From Bacteroidota bacterium (lineage in GTDB: Bacteria; Bacteroidota; Bacteroidia; B-17B0; Aurantibacillaceae), in assembly GCA_019638705.1 (NCBI GenBank), contig JAHBTI010000004.1, forward strand, positions 1-64,000: a stretch of DNA of 64,000 nucleotides. Direction: 5' to 3'. Position 1 is the first letter of the stretch; each line of letters opens with the position of its first letter. The notes under the pieces are model-generated. The model saw nothing but the letters and a program-made list of their open reading frames with translations, made no database searches and was not told the DNA's origin. A program made the translations under genes and the position numbers. This document shows, piece after piece, positions 43,022 to 52,536 of this stretch.

Positions 43022-44533
43022 ATGTTTTTTCGTTTGCTTGCTAATACGCTAAAATCCTTGCTCTTACTCGTTTTTACGCTGTTTCTGAATGTTAATTCAT
43101 CGGCGCAAATAAATGCGTATTTCAGTAAAGCGGTGTTTAACACGCCTCAAAATCAGCCTTTTTTGGAAACGTATTTAACCGTTGTAGGTTCTGAACTCGC
43201 TGCAATGCCGGTGAAAGAAGGCTTTCAAAATTCGGTAAACGTTTCGCTTGTTATATATAAAGACACAGGCATTCTAAGAGCAAACAAATACAATGTAATC
43301 AGTCCTGCGTTTACAAACACAAATGTTGCGCCCTCGTTTATAGACAATCAGCGTTATGCTTTGCCAAATGGAAAATACATTTTGGAACTAACCTTGATTG
43401 ACAATTACAGCCCCTCCACAAAACCTTTGGTGATTAAATCAAACGTGGAAATTAATTTTTCCGCAGAGGGCTTGCAAAACTCCGACATTCAGGCTTTGGA
43501 GAGTTTTAAAAAATCGGAAACGCCGAATGCACTTTCAAAAAGCGGATTTGATTTAATTCCTTACACCGTAAATTATTATCCCGAAACAAGCAACGAATTG
43601 AGTTTTTATTTTGAAACATATAATGCCGATGTTGCTTTGGGAAAAGACAAATTGTTTATTTACGAATATTACATTGAAACGGCAGACAAATTTGAAAAAT
43701 TAAATTCTTACGGCTCTTTTAAGCGACAACAAGCAAATTCTGTAAACCCTTTGTTGGCAAGGCTTGACATCAGTAAACTCGGCAGCGGAAATTATAATTT
43801 GGTAATTGAATTAAAGAGCGCGGAAAATAAAACAATGCTGCAAAAAAAATATTTCTTCGCGCGTTTAAACAAAAGTGTTGACATTGTTGCTTTGCAGCAA
43901 TACAGCGAGAACAAAACCGTTCACGATTATTTTGGTAATTGCAACAATGTTGATACGCTGAAAATGTTTGTGGAATGCCTATGGCCCATTGCCAATGGGC
44001 TTGACAAAGAGCGCATCATTAATCAGTCCCTTGCAAAAAATCCCGATGTGATGAAACAATTTGTGATTGATTTTTGGCAACGCCGCGCTGCCGATACCGC
44101 CAATCCTTTAAATATGTGGGCAAATTATTACAGGCAGGTGCAGCAGGTGATGGTGTTGTTTAAATGCGGAAAACAAAAAGGCTATTACACCGAACGCGGA
44201 AGAGTTTATTTGCAGTACGGCGCGCCAAGTGTGCGCACACAAATGCCGAATGAACCCAACACATACCCTTACGAAATTTGGCTGTATTACCGCACAAGCG
44301 ATGCCAGCACAGGGCAATTTTTCAGCAACCGGAGATTTGTGTTTGCAAGCCGTATGTTGGGCGATGACTGCTATAATCTTATTCACAGCGATATGAGAGG
44401 CGAAATAAATAATCCGCGCTGGCAATACGAGTTAATCCGCAATGGCGACAGGGGCGGCGACAATCTTGACAACAATATACCCAAAGGCACAGAGTTAAAT
44501 CAGTTCAATGAAATTTATCAAAGTCCGCGATAA
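43022..44533 (+). CDS. GWxTD-domain protein
   Basis: 503 residues. Signal peptide about 8-30 (ending SSAQ). A long beta-rich N-terminal part (31-290), then the C-terminal GWxTD-like domain (about 320-500): RVYLQYGAPSVRTQMP, YEIWLYYRTSD, FVFASRMLGDDCYNLIHSDMRGE. Bacteroidota and other phyla carry these secreted proteins; function is unknown. The eponymous GWxTD residues are not obvious here. Single gene, preceded by tRNA-Ser on the other strand. Confidence 0.75.
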   Translation: MFFRLLANTLKSLLLLVFTLFLNVNSSAQINAYFSKAVFNTPQNQPFLETYLTVVGSELAAMPVKEGFQNSVNVSLVIYKDTGILRANKYNVISPAFTNTNVAPSFIDNQRYALPNGKYILELTLIDNYSPSTKPLVIKSNVEINFSAEGLQNSDIQALESFKKSETPNALSKSGFDLIPYTVNYYPETSNELSFYFETYNADVALGKDKLFIYEYYIETADKFEKLNSYGSFKRQQANSVNPLLARLDISKLGSGNYNLVIELKSAENKTMLQKKYFFARLNKSVDIVALQQYSENKTVHDYFGNCNNVDTLKMFVECLWPIANGLDKERIINQSLAKNPDVMKQFVIDFWQRRAADTANPLNMWANYYRQVQQVMVLFKCGKQKGYYTERGRVYLQYGAPSVRTQMPNEPNTYPYEIWLYYRTSDASTGQFFSNRRFVFASRMLGDDCYNLIHSDMRGEINNPRWQYELIRNGDRGGDNLDNNIPKGTELNQFNEIYQSPR

Positions 44534-44538
44534 TTAAA

Positions 44539-44594
44539 GCCACGAATTTCACGAACAAACACTAATCTTTTGTGTAATTAGTGAAATTCGTGGC
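44539..44594. repeat. Dispersed palindromic repeat, family C
   Basis: GCCACGAATTTCAC (44539-44552) and GTGAAATTCGTGGC (44581-44594) are perfect 14-bp arms. Same family as 28800-28852. Confidence 0.8.
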
Positions 44595-44608
44595 AGAGAA
44601 ACAAAAAT

Positions 44609-45643
44609 ATGAGTGAGGTGAAAATTGCAGTTGTTATTTTAAATTTTAACGGAAAAAAGTTTTTTGAAAAATTTCTTGCCGATGTGGTAAAATATTCTGC
44701 GCCACACACGGTTTATGTGGCTGATAACGGAAGCTCGGATAATTCTGTTGCTTACCTTAAAGAAAACTTTCCGACTGTGCGCATAATTGAAAACAAAGGA
44801 AACTTTGGTTATGCCAAAGGTTATAATTCAGCGTTAAAGCAAATTGAAGCGGATTATTTTGTGTTGCTGAACAGCGATGTGGAAGTAACTGAAAACTGGA
44901 TTGAGCCTGTGATTTCGCTCATGGAAAAAGATAAAAGTATTGCCGCTTGCCAGCCCAAAATTTTAGATTATCAAAACCGAAATTTGTTTGAATACGCGGG
45001 TGCAAGCGGCGGCTACATTGACCGTTTCGGTTATCCGTTTTGCAGAGGCAGAGTTTTTAATTCCATTGAAGAAGACAAACATCAGTTTGATGATGTAACT
45101 GAAATTTTTTGGGCAACGGGCGCGTGTATGTTTGTGCGGGCAAAAGCCTTTTGGCAAGTTGGTGCGTTAGATGATGATTATTTTGCGCACATGGAAGAAA
45201 TAGATTTATGCTGGCGGCTGAAAAATTTTGGTTACAAAATTTATGTGCAGCCGCAATCCTGTGTTTATCACGTTGGTGGCGGAACTTTAAATAAACTTTC
45301 TAAACAAAAGACATTTTTAAATTTCAGAAACAATTTAACTACGCTCACCAAAAATCATCCGCCGAAACATTTATTCCCAAAAATAGTGTTGCGCTTGATT
45401 TTAGACGGCATTGCTGCCTGCAAATTTTTATTTGAGGGGCAACCAAAACATTTTTTTGCGGTAATAAGAGCGCATTTTTCTTACTACGCTTGGCTTCCAA
45501 AAACTTTACAAAAACGCAAGCAGTTAAAAAATTCCGAAGGTTTTAAATTTTCTTTTTCAAAGGTGTATAAAGGAAACATTGTGAGCGAACATTTTTTGAA
45601 ACAGAAAAAAACGTTTAAGGAGTTAGAGAAGGATTTTTTTTGA
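44609..45643 (+). CDS. Family GT2 glycosyltransferase (WbbL/rhamnosyltransferase-like)
   Basis: 344 residues, GT-A fold. ILNFNGKKFFEKFL (N-terminal), ADNGSSDNSVAYL, YFVLLNSDVEVTENW (metal-binding region), FWATGACMFVRAKAF, and EIDLCWRLKNFGYKI are the GT2 blocks. These inverting enzymes add sugars to surface polysaccharides or glycoproteins; acceptor unknown. A C-terminal amphipathic helix (about 265-290) may associate with the membrane. The 3' end overlaps the convergent gene 45615-46412 by 29 bases. Confidence 0.88.
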   Translation: MSEVKIAVVILNFNGKKFFEKFLADVVKYSAPHTVYVADNGSSDNSVAYLKENFPTVRIIENKGNFGYAKGYNSALKQIEADYFVLLNSDVEVTENWIEPVISLMEKDKSIAACQPKILDYQNRNLFEYAGASGGYIDRFGYPFCRGRVFNSIEEDKHQFDDVTEIFWATGACMFVRAKAFWQVGALDDDYFAHMEEIDLCWRLKNFGYKIYVQPQSCVYHVGGGTLNKLSKQKTFLNFRNNLTTLTKNHPPKHLFPKIVLRLILDGIAACKFLFEGQPKHFFAVIRAHFSYYAWLPKTLQKRKQLKNSEGFKFSFSKVYKGNIVSEHFLKQKKTFKELEKDFF

Positions 45644-46412
45644 TACGTTGTTTATAGTATTTGGTTTGTTTCCCGTATTTCATGGTGATTAAAAATTTTT
45701 CACGATAATGAAGTAAGGGAGCTATTCCATATATTCCTATATCATCATTAAAAGATATTCTAATATCTACAGATAACGGATTTTCACGGGAAGAAAAATA
45801 ATACTTCCCTACACGAATACATGAGTCCAATATCTTGTATGCGTTTGAATTCAGATATACAGAAGCTTCCTCTAACGTTAATTTCAGCCAAGATAATGTA
45901 TCGTTATATGCAGGCAGTAGGGCATTACTATATATGTATAACTTCCCATCTTCTAACAAGAATGCGTGTAGATTTCCGTTTTTTGTTTTCATATCATACT
46001 GGTTAAAATATGCGTTCCATGTATAAGAACTTAACCCCATTTGTTTGACGGCATCAAGAGTTTTGTTTGTGTTTTCAAGCCGTTTTTTAATAGAAGCACG
46101 GTTTTTTGCGCTGCTAATTTCGTCATTTACTTTTCTGCCGGCTATAAGAGTAGCGGGTATAATAATAGACCAAACAGCAAGGCTCAAAATGACACTAAAA
46201 AATAATCTTTTTCCATTTTGCTTATTCACCAATAAAAGAACTAAAAATGAAATCAAAATAGAAATAGCGGCTGTTGTTACATAGGTGAATATTACTCCTA
46301 AACCGGCTAAAGTATCACCGGCGAATTTATCTTGTGCCCAAACTACACTTAGCACACCAATTAAAGTTTGCAACCCAAGATGAATGAGAATAATTAGCCA
46401 ATTCTTTTTCAC
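45615..46412 (-). CDS. Hypothetical membrane protein
   Basis: 265 residues from GTG 46412, which lies 5 bases after the asparaginase stop; GTG 46433 (overlapping that stop) is an alternative. Hydrophobic segments at about 6-25, 35-58 and 70-92, then a soluble Asn/Lys-rich domain with DDGKLYIYSNALLPAYN-like and YGKQTKYYKQRIKKN tail. No family recognised. Follows ansA on the same strand. Confidence 0.6.
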   Translation of the reverse strand: MKKNWLIILIHLGLQTLIGVLSVVWAQDKFAGDTLAGLGVIFTYVTTAAISILISFLVLLLVNKQNGKRLFFSVILSLAVWSIIIPATLIAGRKVNDEISSAKNRASIKKRLENTNKTLDAVKQMGLSSYTWNAYFNQYDMKTKNGNLHAFLLEDGKLYIYSNALLPAYNDTLSWLKLTLEEASVYLNSNAYKILDSCIRVGKYYFSSRENPLSVDIRISFNDDIGIYGIAPLLHYREKFLITMKYGKQTKYYKQRIKKNPSLTP

Positions 46413-46416
46413 GACA

Positions 46417-47445
46417 TTATATATTAATCTCACCCCTCAAATTATTCCCTAATAATTTTTTGATTTGAGTATTGTTTAATTTTTGTCCCAACAAAAACAT
46501 CAATTTGGTTATGGCACTTTCAAAAGTCATGTCTGCGCCGCCGATGACGCCGAGTTTTTTTAAGTGCGAGCTTGTTTCGTACATGCCTTGAATTACTTTG
46601 CCTTCCAAACATTGCGTAATGTTTAAAATAATAATGCCTTTGTTTATGGCGCGTTTTAATTCTGCAATAAACCAATCTTGCGTGCTGGCGTTGCCCGCGC
46701 CAAAAGTTTCTATAATAATGGCGCGTACATTCGGTGCATTAATAATGGCAGAAGTAATTTGTTGATTTATGCCGGGGAATAATTTTAAAACTGCAATATC
46801 ATTATTCAGCGAAATATGAATTTTTAATTTTTTTCCTTTGGGTTTCAGTAATGCGTTTCGGTTGTAATCAATATGCACGCCTGCTTCCGCCAAGGCAGGG
46901 TAGTTGGGCGATTTGAATGCGTCAAAATGTTGGCTGTTGTATTTAAACGTTCTGTTGCCACGATAGAGTTTGTATTCAAAATAAATACACACTTCGGTAA
47001 TAATGGGTTTGCCTTTTTCTTTAGCGGCGGCAATTTCAATGGCGGTAATTAAATTTTCTTTTCCGTCGGTGCGGATAGTGCCAATGGGTAATTGAGAACC
47101 TGTAAGCACCACAGGTTTGCTTAAATTTTCAAGCATAAAACTCAATGCGCTTGCCGTGTAACTCATGGTGTCGCTGCCATGCAGAATAACAAAGCCGTCG
47201 TATTTGTTGTAATTTTTTTCAATGGTTTCTGCCAACTCCACCCACACTTGGGGTTGCATATTGGAGGAATCAATCGGTTTTTTAAACGCAATAGAAGACA
47301 GCGCGATGTCAAATTTGTTGAGTTCGGGAATTTGCTGCGCCAAGGCTTTAAAATCAAAAGGTTTGAGTTCACCGCTGCGCAGGTCTTGCATCATGCCGAT
47401 AGTGCCGCCTGTGTAGATTAAAAGCACCGATGATTTCTTTTTCAT
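46417..47445 (-). CDS. ansA: Type I (cytoplasmic) L-asparaginase
   Basis: 342 residues. Hydrolyses L-asparagine to aspartate and ammonia. TGGTIGM (12-18) with catalytic Thr15, HGSDTM (89-94) with Thr93 and Asp92, and Lys in TDGKENLITAIEIA are the type I asparaginase catalytic set. No signal peptide, in keeping with the cytoplasmic type I enzyme. Followed directly by a membrane protein gene. A hairpin terminator of the upstream DUF3127 gene precedes it. Confidence 0.93.
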   Translation of the reverse strand: MKKKSSVLLIYTGGTIGMMQDLRSGELKPFDFKALAQQIPELNKFDIALSSIAFKKPIDSSNMQPQVWVELAETIEKNYNKYDGFVILHGSDTMSYTASALSFMLENLSKPVVLTGSQLPIGTIRTDGKENLITAIEIAAAKEKGKPIITEVCIYFEYKLYRGNRTFKYNSQHFDAFKSPNYPALAEAGVHIDYNRNALLKPKGKKLKIHISLNNDIAVLKLFPGINQQITSAIINAPNVRAIIIETFGAGNASTQDWFIAELKRAINKGIIILNITQCLEGKVIQGMYETSSHLKKLGVIGGADMTFESAITKLMFLLGQKLNNTQIKKLLGNNLRGEINI

Positions 47446-47481
47446 TTTAGTTTAAAGTTGAATGTTTAAAGTTGAAAGACA

Positions 47482-47536
47482 AAATAAAAAGTTCAAAGAT
47501 GTAAAGATTTTTTAATGTCCCTCATCTTTGAACTTT
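47482..47536 (-). terminator. Terminator of the DUF3127 gene
   Basis: AAAGTTCAAAGATG (47488-47501) and CATCTTTGAACTTT (47523-47536) are perfect 14-bp arms; on the minus strand followed by TTATTTTG. Confidence 0.7.
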
Positions 47537-47559
47537 AAACTTTGAACTTTTGAATTTAA

Positions 47560-47958
47560 TTAAAAAGGTAAATCATCATTATCGCTCACATTGCCTGTAA
47601 ACACAGGGGCTGCCGAAGCGTTGCCGATGGTGTTGTTCGGCTGACTTTGCTGTGCGGGTTGCGCAGGTGCGTTTCCGTTGCCTTGCACCTGTTCCAAACG
47701 CCATGCTTCCAAGGTATTAAAATACTTAATGCCTTGCGGTCCGTTCCACTCGCGCCCGCGCAAATTAAATTGCACACGCAGTTCATCGCCTTCGTTATAT
47801 TGGTCAAGCAACGCGCATTTGTCTTGCGTTATTTGAAAACTAACGTATTGCGGATAAGGCGTGTTGGCTTCCGTTGTCAATACAAAATCGCGTTTTTGAA
47901 ATCTGTCGCTTACTCGTTGTGTGTCAAATTTCACTTTTAGTGTTCCTACTACTTCCAT
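47560..47958 (-). CDS. DUF3127 (SSB-like OB-fold) protein
   Basis: 132 residues. OB-fold about 1-95 (VGTLKVKFDTQRVSDRFQKRD, CALLDQYNEGDELRVQFNLRGREWNG), a Gln/Pro/Ala/Asn linker, and an acidic tip NDDLPF like the C-terminal tail of single-strand binding protein. DUF3127 is a Bacteroidota protein; the acidic tip suggests it engages SSB-partner proteins. Actual DNA binding is not shown here. Confidence 0.88.
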   Translation of the reverse strand: MEVVGTLKVKFDTQRVSDRFQKRDFVLTTEANTPYPQYVSFQITQDKCALLDQYNEGDELRVQFNLRGREWNGPQGIKYFNTLEAWRLEQVQGNGNAPAQPAQQSQPNNTIGNASAAPVFTGNVSDNDDLPF

Positions 47959-48074
47959 GATATATTTATTTTTTATTTGTTACTAATTTTAAGGTAGCTA
48001 TAAAGCTAAGGAGTTTTTTCAAAAAAAAACAAAAGGACTTTTTAAGGTGTTGCTAACACAAGAGCACATCTTCG

Positions 48075-48581
48075 TCAAATCTCGGGTTTGTAGCCAATGT
48101 GTTTTCTTTCTTTTTGTAAAATCTCACGTTTGTCTTTTTGCTGTAAATAGGTCAAAACATCATTAATATCTTTAAACTGCATATCATATTTTATTTCAAG
48201 TTCCTTTAGTTTATCGGTTAAATCTTTATGACTTAAAGCATATTGCCTGATAAAAACAAAAGCCCGCATAATTAAGATGTTTACTTCAATGGCTTTGTCG
48301 CTTTTTAGTACGCTTGAAAGCATGGCAACACCCTGTTCTGTAAAAGCAAATGGTGTTGAAGGACTGTACTTTGCAGGCAGGTTATCCCAATTTGGGATAA
48401 GCTCACAATCCTGCTTGGTGAGCTGAAACATAAAATCTTCGGGAAAACGTTTTAAATTTCTGCGCACCGCACGTTTTAAAAGGCGCGTTTCCGTTTCATA
48501 AAGCTCTGCAAGGTCAAAATCAAGCATTAATTTCTGTCCGCGCAGCTCGTAAATTTTTGAATGTATGTTTTGGAGTTGCAT
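48075..48581 (-). CDS. ORF6N-domain protein
   Basis: 168 residues. ELRGQKLMLDFDLAELYETET and LKRAVRRNLKRFPEDFMFQLTK (about 13-60) followed by FTEQGVAMLSSVLKS are the ORF6N/KilA-N-type DNA-binding domain found in phage and Bacteroidota accessory regions. C-terminal helical region LKELEIKYDMQFKDINDVL. Probably DNA binding; function unknown. Confidence 0.88.
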   Translation of the reverse strand: MQLQNIHSKIYELRGQKLMLDFDLAELYETETRLLKRAVRRNLKRFPEDFMFQLTKQDCELIPNWDNLPAKYSPSTPFAFTEQGVAMLSSVLKSDKAIEVNILIMRAFVFIRQYALSHKDLTDKLKELEIKYDMQFKDINDVLTYLQQKDKREILQKERKHIGYKPEI

Positions 48582-48757
48582 AACACAAAACTAAAACCTT
48601 ATTTAAAAAAGCCTTGCCACAATTTGTAGCAATTTATTAATTCGCATAAAATTCGCGGCAAATCGGGGGCAGATTTGACAACTTTTAAAAAGTTCTCACA
48701 TCTTTGTTAAAAGCCGCGCTGTTCAGAAAAGTATATTCGCTGTTCAATAATTGAATT

Positions 48758-49807
48758 ATGATAGATTTTTCGCGTGCGCAATTAACGCATTTCACCGTTC
48801 ACTATATAGGAAACAAAGGGCTTGGAGAAGAACTCACGTTGAGTGAAAAAACCATTGAGTTTAAAGATGATTTTGTAAAAGAAACGCTGTTGCGGTATTT
48901 TTTGTCGCCGTTTAAAACAGACATTTATCATCAGTTTAAAGGCAAAGTTGATGTGTCGCTTGCCTCTGTTGCCAATGCCTGCGAAGATTTGTTCAATTCG
49001 CGAAAGGAGTTTATTGAACACAGCAAACAAGCGGCTTCGCATTTGTATAATCAAAGTATGCACCCAAAAATTAAAGGCGGCGAATTTTACGTTTGCTTTT
49101 TTAAAGATGCCGTTGTGGACGGCGAACTCTGCGATGCCATCGGTTTTTTTAAAACAGAAAACAAAGAAACCTATTTAAAAGTGTATCAGCATTTGGACGA
49201 GTTTGATATTGACTGCGACAACGGCATTAACATTAATAAATTAGACAAAGGTTGTTTGGTGTTTAATACCGACAAAAAAAACGGCTACAAATTGAGCATT
49301 ATTGATACCAACAATCGCAATGCGGAATGTGCTTTGTATTGGGAAGAAGATTTTTTGAACGCCACCATAAAACCAAATGCCTATTATCACACCAAAAATT
49401 TTATTGATACTTCACGCGGCTTTTGCGAAGAAATTTTAACCGAAGCAAACAACGTAAACAAGCAAGACCAAATGATGATGCTGAACCGCAGCACATCATA
49501 CTTTAAAGAAAAAGACAAATTTAATTTACAGGACTTTGAAAAAGAAGTGTTGGTGCAACCTGAATTAGTTGAGGCTTTTCATGATTACCGCACAGATTAT
49601 AATAAACGTATGGATTTAACCGCCGTTGATGAATTTGAAGTGTCGCCTACGGCTGTAAAGAAAAACCAAAAATATATGCGCAGTGTGGTGAAATTGGATA
49701 AAAACTTTCACGTTTACATTCATGCCAAACACGATTATGTTGAGCGCGGATACGATGAAGAACGCGGCTTGAAGTTTTATAAATTGTTTTATGTGAATGA
49801 GGAGTAG
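48758..49807 (+). CDS. Nucleoid-associated protein, NdpA family
   Basis: 349 residues. VHYIGNKGLGEEL, FKGKVDVSLASVANA, GGEFYVCFFKDAVVDGELCDAIGFFKTE and KGCLVFNTDKKNGYKLSIIDTNN are the NdpA/YejK family core; also FVDTSRGF-like ILTEANNVNKQDQ. The E. coli homologue is a nucleoid-associated protein of unclear role. Upstream of HipBA, but separated by about 80 bases and its own regulation. Confidence 0.85.
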   Translation: MIDFSRAQLTHFTVHYIGNKGLGEELTLSEKTIEFKDDFVKETLLRYFLSPFKTDIYHQFKGKVDVSLASVANACEDLFNSRKEFIEHSKQAASHLYNQSMHPKIKGGEFYVCFFKDAVVDGELCDAIGFFKTENKETYLKVYQHLDEFDIDCDNGININKLDKGCLVFNTDKKNGYKLSIIDTNNRNAECALYWEEDFLNATIKPNAYYHTKNFIDTSRGFCEEILTEANNVNKQDQMMMLNRSTSYFKEKDKFNLQDFEKEVLVQPELVEAFHDYRTDYNKRMDLTAVDEFEVSPTAVKKNQKYMRSVVKLDKNFHVYIHAKHDYVERGYDEERGLKFYKLFYVNEE

Positions 49808-49824
49808 CTTTTCTTTTCTATTTT

Positions 49825-49881
49825 ATAATGTTTATTATAATAAACAAATTGTGTATTTTTGCATGAAATAATAAACATTAT
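49825..49881 (+). promoter_or_regulatory. HipBA promoter with inverted operators
   Basis: ATAATGTTTATTAT (49825-49838) and its exact reverse complement ATAATAAACATTAT (49868-49881) flank the -7 box TATTTTTG (49854-49861). One operator covers the -33 region, the other follows the -7 box and precedes ATG 49888 by 6 bases. An arrangement typical of HipB autorepression. Confidence 0.65.
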
Positions 49882-49887
49882 TTTATT

Positions 49888-50199
49888 ATGGAATCGCGTA
49901 AAATTACATTAACACCGTCATCGCTCAAAGTGCTTGGGGAATTTGGTGCAAACATTAAAATGGCTCGTTTGAGAAGAAAGCTAAGTGCAGAGCAAGTAGC
50001 GGAACGAGCCGACATTAGCCGTGCTACTTTGTGGAACGTTGAAAGAGGCTCGCCGAGTGTGGCTTTAGGCATTTATTATCAAGTATTGTTTGTGTTGGGT
50101 TTTGAAAAAGATATTTTAAAAGTAGCAGCTGACGATGTTTTGGGAAGAAAACTACAAGACGCAGAATTAACCGTAAGAAAACGTGCGCCTAAAAAATAA
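49888..50199 (+). CDS. HipB-type XRE antitoxin
   Basis: 103 residues. HTH about 23-75: IKMARLRRKLSAEQVAERADISRATLWNVERG, then GIYYQVLFVLGFEKDI, and a Lys/Arg-rich tail VRKRAPKK. Three bases before the HipA kinase gene. HipB neutralises HipA and represses the operon by binding the operators just upstream (49825-49838 and 49868-49881). Confidence 0.88.
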   Translation: MESRKITLTPSSLKVLGEFGANIKMARLRRKLSAEQVAERADISRATLWNVERGSPSVALGIYYQVLFVLGFEKDILKVAADDVLGRKLQDAELTVRKRAPKK

Positions 50200-50202
50200 A
50201 AC

Positions 50203-51456
50203 ATGAGCGATAAAAAAAACATAGTGGTGTTTGCACACTGGGAAGATTTTTTAAATCCTGTGCTTATGGGAACGCTTACAGCTACCGGCTCAAGAGGTAA
50301 AGAAACATTTTCTTTTGAGTACGCCAAAGAGTGGTTAAATTCAAAATTTACACATACTATTGACCCCGATTTGCAACATTACGCCGGGCGTTATTTTCCG
50401 CGCAATGAAAAATCAAACTTTGGAGCTTTTCTTGATTCTTGTCCCGACCGTTGGGGGCGTGTGCTTATGGACAGAAAAGAAGCTGTTATGGCGCGAAAAG
50501 AAAAACGACCGTTAAAACACTTGTTAGAATCTGATTATTTATTGGGTGTGTATGACGAACATCGCATGGGGGCTTTGCGTTTTAAGTTAAATGTTGAAGG
50601 AAGTTTTTTAAACGATGATAAAAACATGGCTGCACCGCCATTTACATCATTGCGGGAGTTGGAACACGCCAGTCTTAAATTTGAAGAAGATAATATTGAT
50701 GATAAAAAATACATAGACTGGATAAATTTGCTGATTGCACCGGGTTCTTCGCTTGGAGGTGCAAGACCCAAAGCAAGCGTAACAGACGATAAAGGTCATT
50801 TATGGATTGCAAAATTTCCAAGCATTAAAGACGAAAAAAATACCGGCGCGTGGGAAATGACGGTAAATGCACTTGCTGCAAAAGCAGGATTAAACGTTGC
50901 CGAAGGTGATGTGAAAAAATTTAATAACAAACATCATACTTATCTCACCAAACGATTTGACCGCAACAAAAAAAACCGGCGTATTCATTTTGCTTCAGCC
51001 ATGACTTTATTGGGTTATACAGATGGGGCAGGAAAAGATACAGGTGTAAGCTATTTGGAATTGGTTGAATTTATAACAAGGCACGGCGCAAATACACATG
51101 CCGATTTGGAAGAATTGTGGCGAAGAATTGTGTTTTACATTTGCGTAAAAAACACCGATGACCATTTGCGCAATCATGGATTTTTATTGACCTCACAGGG
51201 TTGGCGCTTATCTCCTGCCTATGATATAAACCCTAATGAATACGGAACAGGACTGAGTTTGAATATTTCTGAAAAAGATAATTCGCTTGATATTGATTTA
51301 GCACTAAGTGTGGCAGATTATTTCAGGGTAAATAAAACCAAAGCAGGCTTAATTATTAAAAGAATACAAAACTCCGTTGCTTTGTGGCGGGAAACGGCAA
51401 AACAGTATGGTATTTCAAAATCAGAACAAGAAAGAATGAGCAGGGCTTTTGAATAA
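50203..51456 (+). CDS. HipA-family serine/threonine kinase toxin
   Basis: 417 residues. N-terminal HipA subdomain about 1-130 (FGAFLDSCPDRWGRVLMDRKEA); kinase with GSSLGGARPK (181-190; the Ser-rich P-loop-like segment), WIAKFPS, WEMTVNALAAKAGL, catalytic NTDDHLRNHG (317-326; Asp319) and YDINPN (Asp341 metal binding). E. coli HipA phosphorylates glutamyl-tRNA synthetase and induces persistence. All catalytic residues appear intact. Coupled to the antitoxin gene 3 bases upstream. Confidence 0.93.
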   Translation: MSDKKNIVVFAHWEDFLNPVLMGTLTATGSRGKETFSFEYAKEWLNSKFTHTIDPDLQHYAGRYFPRNEKSNFGAFLDSCPDRWGRVLMDRKEAVMARKEKRPLKHLLESDYLLGVYDEHRMGALRFKLNVEGSFLNDDKNMAAPPFTSLRELEHASLKFEEDNIDDKKYIDWINLLIAPGSSLGGARPKASVTDDKGHLWIAKFPSIKDEKNTGAWEMTVNALAAKAGLNVAEGDVKKFNNKHHTYLTKRFDRNKKNRRIHFASAMTLLGYTDGAGKDTGVSYLELVEFITRHGANTHADLEELWRRIVFYICVKNTDDHLRNHGFLLTSQGWRLSPAYDINPNEYGTGLSLNISEKDNSLDIDLALSVADYFRVNKTKAGLIIKRIQNSVALWRETAKQYGISKSEQERMSRAFE

Positions 51457-51535
51457 TCAAGTATCGTTTGTTTATATCTGCTTCGTAGGATTTTTGCATT
51501 GCGCTTGTAATACAATTTTTACTTTTTACATACTA

Positions 51536-51579
51536 CCGCAGGATTAGCTCTGCTCTTGCTTGCGCTTAAAATCCTGCGG
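51536..51579. repeat. Inverted repeat CCGCAGGATT
   Basis: Perfect 10-bp arms CCGCAGGATT (51536-51545) and AATCCTGCGG (51570-51579) around 24 bases; a partial related word CGTAGGATTT lies upstream at 51484. Between convergent genes, so a terminator or dispersed repeat. Confidence 0.55.
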
Positions 51580-51606
51580 AGCGGGGAATTTATCGGAAAT
51601 TTATTC

Positions 51607-52092
51607 CTAAACAGTTATCTCTTCAATGTCTATTGTATTTGTTTTGCAAACCCTTAAATCATCTGTCAAAATTAAAAGATTGTCATAAACCTCCGCTTCC
51701 ATTCGGTTTCCGTTCAAAATTTCATTTTTGTATGTGCCGTCTGTTCTTGAAAATTTAATTTTTTTGATTTTCTCCTGTACATAGTGTTTTCCTACTTCAT
51801 CTATATAATTTTTCAGGCTCATCAATTCACCTTCTTTCATTTCAACAGGTTCTAATTTCTCTCTTCTTAGTATTTCAAACACAACATCTATCAAATCAAT
51901 TTCAGTAACCGAAAGTTTCACTTCTCCGCCGGTTACGTTATAACGGATATTAACCTTGTTTTTTTGAGTTTCTGTAAGTTCAATGAAATTGATGTTGCTT
52001 TTTATTATCAATGAACTGCTGCTAAATTCAATGCTGTGATTGAATTTGTCTGCAAGAATTTTGATATGTTTTTTTCTGCCAAAGAATTGCAT
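51607..52092 (-). CDS. Hypothetical protein
   Basis: 161 residues, no signal, mixed alpha/beta with many charged residues; EIDLIDVVFEILRREKLEPVEMKEGELMSL in the middle, DIEEITV at the end. No family recognised. 12 bases downstream of 52105-52536; the two form an operon. Confidence 0.6.
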   Translation of the reverse strand: MQFFGRKKHIKILADKFNHSIEFSSSSLIIKSNINFIELTETQKNKVNIRYNVTGGEVKLSVTEIDLIDVVFEILRREKLEPVEMKEGELMSLKNYIDEVGKHYVQEKIKKIKFSRTDGTYKNEILNGNRMEAEVYDNLLILTDDLRVCKTNTIDIEEITV

Positions 52093-52104
52093 TGTTTCCT
52101 GTTT

Positions 52105-52536
52105 TTATTTCTTTTCTTCAAATGCTTTCGGATATTTGAATTCAAGCAGTCCGTAAACATAGATGCTGTAATACGCTATGTTACCAATTATTGTATCCAC
52201 TTCGCGTTGCACCAAATCATCTGCATTACGCAAAGTCATCACAAAATACCATTCGCCTTTTTTGCAAATCCTGCAACCACGCAAGGAATAAGCAAATTCC
52301 AATAAATCCGTTTCAATCTCACTTTTATTAATTTCAGGAACTTTAAATAAAGGCGACATGACTTTAAAATAATATTTTTCGGGTTTGACTTCAAAATTAA
52401 ACGCATCAATGTAAGCCGTGCTGTCTTTAATTTTCACGTTCCATTCTCCTTTTTTTTCGCCAAGACAGGCAGCGAGGTCAAGATTTAATCCTTTTACACT
52501 TGTTTCAATAAGGCTGTTTAATTGTTCAAATGTCAT
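52105..52536 (-). CDS. YbjN-like small protein
   Basis: 143 residues. LLEFAYSLRGCRICKKGEWYFVMTLRNADDLVQREVDTIIGNIA resembles YbjN/T3SS-chaperone-like folds, with alternating strands then a helix. Assignment is by eye. First gene of a two-gene unit with 51607-52092. Confidence 0.5.
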   Translation of the reverse strand: MTFEQLNSLIETSVKGLNLDLAACLGEKKGEWNVKIKDSTAYIDAFNFEVKPEKYYFKVMSPLFKVPEINKSEIETDLLEFAYSLRGCRICKKGEWYFVMTLRNADDLVQREVDTIIGNIAYYSIYVYGLLEFKYPKAFEEKK

